From CAZPDM01 sp964585305 (GTDB lineage: Bacteria; Planctomycetota; Uabimicrobiia; Uabimicrobiales; JABWCH01), in assembly GCA_964585305.1 (NCBI GenBank), contig CAZPDM010000037.1, positions 1 to 37,113 of the forward strand: a stretch of DNA of 37,113 nt, read 5' to 3'. Of the stretch, positions 31,419 through 37,113 are shown in pieces. Each line of letters opens with the position of its first letter. Positions within the stretch are counted from its first letter, which is position 1. The translations under genes and the position numbers were made by a program. The notes under the pieces were generated by a model that saw only the letters and a program-made list of their open reading frames with translations, made no database searches and was not told where the DNA came from.

Positions 31419-33194
31419 ATGCACAAAACAGTTGGATATTATGCGTATCTTAGTATTTTTTTTATCTTATCTGGAATTATTCATTATTATTTATGTTTTT
31501 ATACACCTGAAGACATTAAAAATAATCAAAAAAAAGTTATTCCTGTAATGACAATGCAAGTTGTTCCACCTAAGACAGAAGAAGAAAAAAAGCAAGAACA
31601 AGAAAAACAATTGGCACAAATACAAAAGACAGCACAAGAAGTTAAGGAACAATTGGCAGAGGCTCAAAAAGAATTTGAAAAAAAAATAAAAGAGGAAGAA
31701 GAACAAAAAAAAGCACTTGAAGAAGAAAAAAAACTTGAAGAAAAAAAAGCTGAGGAAGAAAAGAAAAAATTAGAACAAGAGAAAAAAATCGAAGAACAGC
31801 AAAAAAAGATTGAAGAAGAAAAGAAAAAATTAGAAGAACAAAAACTAAAATTAGAAGAGCAGTTAAATGAAAAAGAAAAAATGATCAAATATCGAGAAAA
31901 CCTTGAAAAATCCTTGAATGAACAATGGCAACAGAAACTTAAACAAGCAGAAGAAGAAAAAAAACAAGAAATGGAGCAATTTAAGAAAGAACTTGCCAAA
32001 CAAAAGCAGGAAGAAGTAGATAAATTAAAAAATGAAATACAAAAACAGCAACAAGAACAACGCCAGGAAATGCAAAAACAGCAACAACTCAACCAGCAAC
32101 TTGTACAAAAAATGGCTGAAGTTACACAAAAACTTGTTGAAATGGAAAAAAACAAACAACAAGAAATCCAACAAATTAAGCAAGAGCAGGAAAATAAACT
32201 TCAACAGGTCGTTAATCAAAAAATTAAAGAACTTCAACAAAGTAATAATTTAGAATTGGCTAAACAAAGAGAAGAACAAGAAAAAACTATTGCTGAACAA
32301 AATAAAAAATATCGCAATTTACTTGAACAAAGAGATCAACAAATTGCTAAACTAAAAGAAGATATGCAACAACAATCTCAACAAAATCGCCAAGAATTAG
32401 AAAATCGGTTAATTCAAGAAAAACAACAAAGAGAAGAACAGCAAGCTAAACTTTTAGCACAACAGGCTCAATTGCAAACACAACTAGAACGTGAAATCAT
32501 GCAAGGAAATCAGATGAGAGAGCAAATGATCCGTTCTTCCAGCAATATTGCTACAAGCAATAGTAATACTCAGGAGCGAACTATTATTAACCAACAATGG
32601 CGGCAATTAGAGCAAATAAAAGCAGATAGCTTTTCCCGCCATCAGGAATTAGTTCGCAAATTTACAACTGATTTTGATAAAGATGGAGTTGTTGTTCCTT
32701 CATTAGCTTTCTTTGATAATACTTTTAAAGGCCATCTTTCAGAAATTATGGCTTTTTATAAAATGGCTCTTGTTGCTTATCCTCAAACAAATGACTATTT
32801 TATTTCTATTGATCTGAATTATGGTTCTCGCGATGGACGTTATCAAAGACGTACAGATTTTAAAAATTTTTTCCGAAATTATAGTCGCCGCAGTATTGCT
32901 GCGGAAGAAGGGTTTCCTGGGATTGTGCAAGAAATTCGTAATGATTTTTCTTTATATCATCCCGCAAATGGGCGTTTAAATGTTGCATTTATTTTTCCAG
33001 GCAGTACGGCAGATTATATGGCTTGGAAAAGTGTAACTGTATGCAAAAAATTTGGATATGATCCTGCTAATGTTATGATTTGTCATGCAATTTTTAAACA
33101 AACTAGAACAGGGTTCTGGAGTCTGATTATTAGAGAACTTGAGCTTAAAGATGGAACAAAAATTCCTGTGCAGGATTTTGAAGAAAAATGGTAA
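31419..33194 (+). CDS. TolA-like coiled-coil protein with unusual C-terminal domain
   Basis: A 591-residue protein with AAGGAGGA before the ATG. One N-terminal membrane helix (about residues 7-28) is followed by a very long Lys/Glu/Gln-rich coiled coil (about 45-375). A globular C-terminal domain covers about 395-591 ('DGVVVPSLAFFDNTFKGHL', 'DYFISIDLNYGSRDGRYQRR', 'NVAFIFPGSTADYMAWKSVTV'). This is the architecture of TolA/TonB partners: inner-membrane anchor, helix spanning the periplasm, terminal contact domain. The C-terminal domain is neither TonB nor TolA-domain III as I know them, so its partner is unknown. It directly follows the ExbD-like gene and ends at a strong terminator. Coiled-coil composition limits homology inference. 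Confidence 0.8.
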   Translation: MHKTVGYYAYLSIFFILSGIIHYYLCFYTPEDIKNNQKKVIPVMTMQVVPPKTEEEKKQEQEKQLAQIQKTAQEVKEQLAEAQKEFEKKIKEEEEQKKALEEEKKLEEKKAEEEKKKLEQEKKIEEQQKKIEEEKKKLEEQKLKLEEQLNEKEKMIKYRENLEKSLNEQWQQKLKQAEEEKKQEMEQFKKELAKQKQEEVDKLKNEIQKQQQEQRQEMQKQQQLNQQLVQKMAEVTQKLVEMEKNKQQEIQQIKQEQENKLQQVVNQKIKELQQSNNLELAKQREEQEKTIAEQNKKYRNLLEQRDQQIAKLKEDMQQQSQQNRQELENRLIQEKQQREEQQAKLLAQQAQLQTQLEREIMQGNQMREQMIRSSSNIATSNSNTQERTIINQQWRQLEQIKADSFSRHQELVRKFTTDFDKDGVVVPSLAFFDNTFKGHLSEIMAFYKMALVAYPQTNDYFISIDLNYGSRDGRYQRRTDFKNFFRNYSRRSIAAEEGFPGIVQEIRNDFSLYHPANGRLNVAFIFPGSTADYMAWKSVTVCKKFGYDPANVMICHAIFKQTRTGFWSLIIRELELKDGTKIPVQDFEEKW

Positions 33195-33198
33195 AAAC

Positions 33199-33230
33199 AA
33201 AAAAACGCAGAATTTCATCTGCGTTTTTTT
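33199..33230. terminator. Bidirectional intrinsic terminator
   Basis: aaaaaaacgcag (33199-33210) pairs exactly with ctgcgttttttt (33219-33230) around an 8-base loop. It separates the convergent TolA-like (stop 33194) and pseudopilin-like/HEAT (stop 33236) genes. Confidence 0.9.
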
Positions 33231-33235
33231 GTTTT

Positions 33236-34054
33236 TTAATTTTCATTTAATTTCTTAATACTTGTTTCTGCGGAAATGTAGTCTAAACTTGTATCCTGAG
33301 GAAATATTGCTTTCCATGTATCGCGACGGACCCAATAACTATCATCTGTAGCTAAAATTTTTGTTAAGATTTCTCGAGATTTTTCTGGTTCTTTTTTCCA
33401 CAATAATAAAGCTGCCTGACGGCTAACTTCTAAAGAGCGCGAGACTAAAAAATTGCTGATAAAGGCAGCATCCCAAAGACTTTCAAATTGCCTCAATTTC
33501 CATAATGCTAGAGCTTTGGTCTGTGATGTGGAATTTGTGTTACGCAAAATAGTTGACAAAGCAAAAGAATCATTTGATTGCGTTAGATTTATTGCTTCAT
33601 GCGTTTCTGCCAGCCATTTTTCCTTTTCTCCAGGACGAACCATAAGATATATACTTAAATCTGAAAACATGATAAATCCACGGTTTTCTTTTCCTTTTAG
33701 TGTTTTAGTTATATGTGGAGTATCCGTTTCTATGAGTAATACTAAATTCCCTGGCATGTCCATCCGTAGATTAGGAACATATTGATATTTAAGATTAGAT
33801 GTGCAAGAGAGAATATCCTCTGATATATATTTTTTATCTACTAATTCCTGCAATGTTTGAGGATAATAAATTCCTTGACCTTCATTTTGAGCATATTGAC
33901 AAAGGGCAACGGCTATTTTTTTAAATGCTAAATAACAAACCCATTTTTTACGTTCTAATGCAGCATCTTCGCTTTCCTGTACTTTTCCTAAAAAATACAG
34001 AGCTAATAAAAGCATGAAAAGAAAACTTCCAATAATAATTCCAATTTTTTTCAC
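33236..34054 (-). CDS. Membrane-anchored protein: pseudopilin-like plus HEAT-like region
   Basis: A 272-residue protein with GTG start at 34054. Residues 4-24 are a single N-terminal membrane anchor. The next part, about 35-135, resembles the globular part of pseudopilin-like proteins abundant in planctomycetes: 'LCQYAQNEGQGIYYPQTLQELVDKKYI', a Cys near 'DILSCTSNLKYQYVP', and 'GFIMFSDLSIYLM'. The cleavage motif of true prepilins (G-F-T-L-x-E) is absent. The second part (about 150-260) has helical pairs like HEAT repeats ('SFALSTILRNTN', 'KALALWKLRQF', 'SREILTKILATDDSYWVRRDTW'). Function unknown; probably faces the periplasm. AGGAAAA lies 13 bases before the start, somewhat far. Confidence 0.6.
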   Translation of the reverse strand: MKKIGIIIGSFLFMLLLALYFLGKVQESEDAALERKKWVCYLAFKKIAVALCQYAQNEGQGIYYPQTLQELVDKKYISEDILSCTSNLKYQYVPNLRMDMPGNLVLLIETDTPHITKTLKGKENRGFIMFSDLSIYLMVRPGEKEKWLAETHEAINLTQSNDSFALSTILRNTNSTSQTKALALWKLRQFESLWDAAFISNFLVSRSLEVSRQAALLLWKKEPEKSREILTKILATDDSYWVRRDTWKAIFPQDTSLDYISAETSIKKLNEN

Positions 34055-34087
34055 AAATAATATTTTCCTAAAAAGTTTTATAGTATT

Positions 34088-34633
34088 TTATTTTTTTGCT
34101 TTTTTTGCTAAATGACAGTCAGATGTGCAACTGGAACAGGGAGACGATGTCTCAAGGAGCTGTTGCAAATTTCCCTTACCATCCCAAAGTTCAAAAACTG
34201 AATGCCACCGACGGTATAAAGTATCAAATATAAGTGCGAAAATTATTGCCAATGCAAAACCTAATAATGCACTTCCTGCTATCCAAAGATTTGGCTTGGT
34301 GAGTTGGTAAACTTTTACGAAATAATCTCCCATAACTGCACCTGCAATTAGCAATATAATAGGAAGTACAAAAATAAATAAAATGCTTAAATAGGCAGCA
34401 GGCAAATTTGCTTGTACAAATACCGTTTCGCCTAGCTGAAATTTCTTAGAAGAATTATTCGGTATCCAAACTTGAATACCTTTAGGCTTATCTTCTAAAA
34501 CAAGACCTTTACAATTGCAAGAATCTCCACATTCTTCTCGAACAATTGGAGCAAGTTCTACTAATAGCTTTTCTTTTTCTATTTTTTTTATAATGCCAGA
34601 TTTTATCTGAATATTTTGATTTTTTTCATCCAT
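34088..34633 (-). CDS. RseC/MucC-family (SoxR-reducing system) membrane protein
   Basis: A 181-residue inner-membrane protein with AGGTGAAA before the ATG. The N-terminal cytoplasmic domain carries 'GIIKKIEKEKLLVELAPIVREECGDSCNCKGLVL', a Cys-containing motif typical of RseC, then 'VWIPNNSSKKFQLGETVFVQ'. Two membrane helices follow (about 80-102 and 117-140). A Cys-rich C-terminus (CSSCTSDC, about 167-174) could bind metal or act in redox. RseC relates to the Rsx electron-transfer (Rnf-like) complex and sigma-E signalling in gammaproteobacteria; no rsx/rnf genes are in this window. Confidence 0.82.
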   Translation of the reverse strand: MDEKNQNIQIKSGIIKKIEKEKLLVELAPIVREECGDSCNCKGLVLEDKPKGIQVWIPNNSSKKFQLGETVFVQANLPAAYLSILFIFVLPIILLIAGAVMGDYFVKVYQLTKPNLWIAGSALLGFALAIIFALIFDTLYRRWHSVFELWDGKGNLQQLLETSSPCSSCTSDCHLAKKAKK

Positions 34634-34834
34634 ATTTCACCTAATTTGGAGTAAAAATTTTAGTTTGTTTGACAACTTAACGATATATAATAATAAAAAT
34701 TATGAGAAATTACAAATTTCCTAGAAAAAATATTCAATCTTCTTGCATTGTGCAAATTTTTCTAGTATGATAGGTTAAGTAGTTTTTCTGTCAAAATATC
34801 TTTGATAATTTTTGAAAATGGACGTGACAAGTTC

Positions 34835-35797
34835 ATGGGCGATAATATTGAACGTTTTGAATTAAATGAAATCAGAAAAGTTTTGCAAAAACGATATCAG
34901 GAATCTGCTGCACAGCAACCAAGCAGTCCTGAAGAATCCGCACGGCAAAATCAAGAAGCTTTAGAACAGCCTATTGTTGGGTATCGTGTTTTGGAAAAAA
35001 TGGGGAGTGGCGGAACAGCGGTTGTTTTTCGGGCACAACATATTGCTACAGAAGAGATTGTAGCATTGAAACTCCTTTATCCTGGCTTTAATCAGGATAA
35101 AAAAATGCTTAAACAATTCATTAATGAAGGAATGATGCTAATGCGACTAAATCATCCTAACATTTTGAAAGGCATTGATTTTGGAGTTTCTAAAGGAATG
35201 TATTTTCTTGCATTGGAATTTGTACGCGGAGAAAGTCTTGATTCCTTTCTGAATAAAAAATTAACTTTTACAGAACGCTCAACCTTGGAAATGGCATTAC
35301 AAATTAGCCGTGCAATGGCATATCTTGAAAGCAAAAATATTATTCATCGAGATATTAAACCAGCAAATATTTTACTTAAAGATAACTTAGTAAAATTATG
35401 TGATTTTGCTTATGCTTTAGAAATCAATTCTAAGAAAAAAGACGAAGAAGATTTGGAAGAAATTACTTGTGGTACTGTTGCATACATTTCTCCAGAGCAA
35501 GCAAGAGGATATAAAGATTTAGATAGTCGTAGTGATGTATATTCGTTAGGAATTACTTGTTATCACATGTTAACAGGAGATGTTCCTTTTGTATCTGAAA
35601 ATTCGCAAGAAATTATGAGACAGCAAATATATGAAAAGATTGATTTAAACAAAATTCCTGGACTTTCTCCATCCGGAAAAATGATTTTGCAACTTATGCT
35701 TGCAAAAAAGCGTGAAGAACGCATTACACCTACGCGCCTACTCGCTTTACTTGAAAAATATTTCAAAATACCTACTACAAAACAGCCTAAGAAGTAA
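34835..35797 (+). CDS. Cytoplasmic Ser/Thr protein kinase (DFA variant)
   Basis: A 320-residue soluble kinase starting MGDNIERFELNEIRK; an in-frame TTG at 34802 is less likely. Residues 1-50 are a helical, Gln/Ser-rich N-terminus. The kinase domain (about 53-310) has the glycine loop GSGGTAVVFRA, the Lys in 'VALKLL', catalytic loop HRDIKPANILL, the 'GTVAYISPEQARG' activation segment and 'DSRSDVYSLGITCYHMLTGDVPF'. The metal-binding DFG is DFA here (KLCDFAYAL). Asp is kept, so activity remains plausible. No membrane segment or sensor domain follows the kinase domain. The SurA-like gene starts 21 bases after it, so they may be co-transcribed. Substrates unknown; FHA proteins are usual partners. 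Confidence 0.92.
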   Translation: MGDNIERFELNEIRKVLQKRYQESAAQQPSSPEESARQNQEALEQPIVGYRVLEKMGSGGTAVVFRAQHIATEEIVALKLLYPGFNQDKKMLKQFINEGMMLMRLNHPNILKGIDFGVSKGMYFLALEFVRGESLDSFLNKKLTFTERSTLEMALQISRAMAYLESKNIIHRDIKPANILLKDNLVKLCDFAYALEINSKKKDEEDLEEITCGTVAYISPEQARGYKDLDSRSDVYSLGITCYHMLTGDVPFVSENSQEIMRQQIYEKIDLNKIPGLSPSGKMILQLMLAKKREERITPTRLLALLEKYFKIPTTKQPKK

Positions 35798-35818
35798 ATA
35801 GCTTTCAGAAAGGAATTT

Positions 35819-36829
35819 ATGAATTTTTTCTCAATATGTGTTCTATTGCTGGTATGCACTATTTCATGTTTTTCACAAGAAAAAAGCTCAGACAGCATTG
35901 TAGCTATTGTAAATGATGAAATCATTACTTATGGCGAAGTTGAATCTAAAATAAAAGATATTTTAATTTCTATTGATAACTCTCCCCTTACATTAAGAGA
36001 AAAAGAATTGAGAAAACAGCAGATTATATTACGTGTAACACAAAATTTAGTTGATGAAAAACTGACAGCTCAAGAAGCACGTAGATATAATATCTCTATT
36101 CCAGAAAGCACAATAAAAAAACGTGTAGAAGAAGAACTTAAAAACACAAGTGAAAGTTCTGGAGAAGTTGATTTTTCTGAACTTATGCGTTCTCATTTAA
36201 CATTGCAAGAACTATTTCAGAAAAAAGCTGGTGTTGCTTCCAGTGAAAAATTTCGCGCAACAATTGATACTTTTGTTTCTCCCTTAGAAATTCGAGAATA
36301 TTATGAAAAAAATATCCAGGAGTTTACCTCAAAAAAGAAAATAAAAACACGCATTATTACGCTATTCTATGCCAAATACGGGGGAGAAGAACAGACTCTT
36401 GCCAAAGCAGAATCTATTATCAAACAAGCAAGGCAAGGAGCTGATTTTGGAGAATTAGCAAAACAATATTCCAACGATGTTTATGCAAAAGATGGCGGTA
36501 CGTGGCCACGACTCGAAACACCTGAAAAGGAAGAAATTTGGGGCTTTTTTGCAGAAGGCGAAGCATTGAGCCGAGAAGTTGACGCAATCATTTTTAAATT
36601 AAAAGAAGGCGAAATCAGCAAACCTATTTCTATAAACGACCCCTGGTGCCAAATCATCAAAATTGAGTCCATACAAGAAGGCGGAACAAAAGCCTTTTCT
36701 GAAGTCCAAGAAGTAATTCGCCAAAAATTACGCAATACAAAGATTGTAGCAGCTCTTATTTCTATGCGTATGAAACTCCGTGAAAAAGCATTTATTTGGC
36801 CGCCAAACTTATTTGAAGAAACAAAATAA
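35819..36829 (+). CDS. SurA/PrsA-like parvulin peptidyl-prolyl isomerase
   Basis: A 336-residue exported chaperone with AGAAAGGA before the ATG. Residues 1-20 are a signal peptide (cleavage near CFSQ). A SurA-type N-terminal helical domain follows: 'IVAIVNDEIITYGEVESKI' and 'LVDEKLTAQEARRYNISI' (about 28-100). The parvulin domain lies at about 165-275 with 'KKKIKTRIITLFYAK', 'ADFGELAKQYSNDVYAKDGGTW' and 'FKLKEGEISKPISINDPWCQIIKI'. It would assist folding of outer-membrane or secreted proteins in the periplasm. The family usually has one or two parvulin repeats; one is present here. A 19-bp terminator hairpin follows. Confidence 0.9.
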   Translation: MNFFSICVLLLVCTISCFSQEKSSDSIVAIVNDEIITYGEVESKIKDILISIDNSPLTLREKELRKQQIILRVTQNLVDEKLTAQEARRYNISIPESTIKKRVEEELKNTSESSGEVDFSELMRSHLTLQELFQKKAGVASSEKFRATIDTFVSPLEIREYYEKNIQEFTSKKKIKTRIITLFYAKYGGEEQTLAKAESIIKQARQGADFGELAKQYSNDVYAKDGGTWPRLETPEKEEIWGFFAEGEALSREVDAIIFKLKEGEISKPISINDPWCQIIKIESIQEGGTKAFSEVQEVIRQKLRNTKIVAALISMRMKLREKAFIWPPNLFEETK

Positions 36830-36860
36830 AAAAAATACAAACTCCATACAAACCAATTCT

Positions 36861-36905
36861 ATAAAAATTCACGTTTGTTGTTCTGCAACAAACGTGAATT
36901 TTTAT
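36861..36905 (+). terminator. Intrinsic terminator after the SurA-like gene
   Basis: Arms 36862-36880 and 36886-36904 are exact reverse complements (19 bp, loop ttctg), closed by A36861-T36905 and starting with five A / ending with five T. Confidence 0.9.
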
Positions 36906-36950
36906 TATATTAGCAACAATAAATGCGAATAATTATTATATTAACAACAA
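36902..36950. repeat. Short direct repeat upstream of tRNA-Arg
   Basis: Two copies of an 18-base AT-rich unit (ttattatattaRcaacaa) at 36902-36919 and 36933-36950, differing at one base. Low complexity makes its significance small; nothing else is visible between the terminator and the tRNA promoter. Confidence 0.4.
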
Positions 36951-36985
36951 CTTACAAATAATCTTTCTTTTTTTAAATTTTTTGC

Positions 36986-37013
36986 TTGATTTTTTTCCAA
37001 TATTTGCTATAAT
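36986..37013 (+). promoter_or_regulatory. Promoter of tRNA-Arg
   Basis: TTGATT (36986-36991), 16 bases, then TATAAT (37008-37013) with an extended -10 TG (TGCTATAAT). It ends 13 bases before the tRNA, so the transcript would begin close to the mature 5' end. Confidence 0.75.
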
Positions 37014-37026
37014 ACTCCTAATCAAT

Positions 37027-37100
37027 GCGCCCATAGCTCAATTGGATAGAGTAATGGCCTACGAAGCCAGAGGTTGCAAGTTCAAGTCTTGCTGGGCGCG
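37027..37100 (+). tRNA. tRNA-Arg (anticodon ACG)
   Basis: A complete 74-base cloverleaf. Acceptor GCGCCCA/TGGGCGC, D-arm GCTC/GAGT with GG in the loop, anticodon loop CTACGAA giving ACG (Arg, CGN codons after A-to-I editing), T-arm GCAAG/CTTGC with loop TTCAAGT, discriminator G. Position 27-43 is an A-G mismatch at the top of the anticodon stem. CCA is not encoded (next bases are CTA), so it must be added by the CCA-adding enzyme. Confidence 0.95.
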
Positions 37101-37113
37101 CTAAATATAATAA

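Noticed and set aside
31491..32240. Several antisense Phe/Cys/Ser-rich frames opposite the TolA-like gene
   Set aside because: They are frame shadows of the Lys/Glu/Gln-rich coiled coil (AAA/GAA codons) and have no ribosome-binding sites or family features.
31419..32580. DNA tandem repeat in the TolA-like gene
   Set aside because: The periodicity is amino-acid composition of the coiled coil; no exact repeated DNA unit of useful length was seen.
29729..33194. Zorya anti-phage system
   Set aside because: The ExbB-like protein has a long tail, but the ExbD-like protein lacks an OmpA-type peptidoglycan-binding domain and no ZorC/ZorD/ZorE-like genes are present.
26684..33194. Standard Tol-Pal locus
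   Set aside because: TolB beta-propeller, Pal and YbgF/YbgC are absent, and the TolA-like C-terminal domain differs.
36902..36950. CRISPR-like or attachment-site repeats next to the tRNA
   Set aside because: Only two imperfect AT-rich 18-base units with a 13-base spacer, upstream of the tRNA rather than at its 3' end, and no integrase gene is visible.

Overview
The window is a low-GC (roughly one third G+C by eye) bacterial chromosome segment. Outer-membrane biology (ExbB/ExbD-type channel, lipoprotein, SurA-like isomerase, several signal peptides) indicates a Gram-negative-type envelope. EutN-type microcompartment shell genes, a eukaryote-like Ser/Thr kinase, a stand-alone FHA protein, a PocR-domain histidine kinase and XrtA-type exopolysaccharide genes together fit the Planctomycetota/PVC group best. 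This is an inference; no rRNA gene is present. TGA is used as an ordinary stop, so the standard bacterial code applies.

Layout. 1-3141 (minus): an edge-truncated gene with an ADP-ribosyltransferase-like N-terminus, a small membrane protein, a nucleoside hydrolase broken by an internal deletion, a small 'ADP-ribosylation/crystallin J1'-type protein and a membrane bPH-like protein. 3286-5403: a membrane-anchored Nudix-like protein with a decayed Nudix box, a secreted C39-fold protein and an unidentified protein, separated by strong hairpins. 5518-8256 (minus): a compact microcompartment operon of the sugar-phosphate-utilising type: three EutN/CcmL vertex proteins plus RpiB-like and DeoC enzymes, both with N-terminal extensions. 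It has a near-consensus promoter but no hexamer gene here. 8415-12144 (minus): an AbgT-family transporter, pseF and a TrmA/RlmD-family methyltransferase. 12284-14478 (plus): secreted amidase-like protein, flavodoxin-fold oxidoreductase and Imm11-like protein. 14509-18476 (minus): PocR hybrid histidine kinase and pyruvate dehydrogenase E1 beta and alpha.

18687-24169 (plus) is an exopolysaccharide cluster: sugar transferase, polysaccharide deacetylase, FemAB-like transferase and a two-TM histidine kinase. The first three resemble exosortase-A (XrtA/PEP-CTERM) locus genes, but no exosortase is here. 24201-25322 (minus) holds a 54-aa rubredoxin and a TauE/SafE permease whose best full-length frame contains an in-frame TGA. 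An FHA protein and a TrmH-type methyltransferase follow.

26684-33194 (plus) is the most system-like block: a TPR lipoprotein, two secreted coiled-coil proteins, an ExbB/TolQ-like protein with a ~190-aa hydrophilic tail, an ExbD/TolR-like protein and a 591-aa TolA-like coiled-coil protein with an unfamiliar C-terminal domain. It looks like a lineage-specific proton-motive-force-driven envelope machine. A highly structured non-coding stretch (28677-28834) sits inside it, just before a start codon. The window ends with a pseudopilin-like/HEAT protein, an RseC-family protein, a Ser/Thr kinase, a SurA-like isomerase and tRNA-Arg(ACG) with its own promoter.

No CRISPR array, rRNA, insertion sequence or prophage gene was seen. 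No gene-free stretch exceeds about 210 bases.
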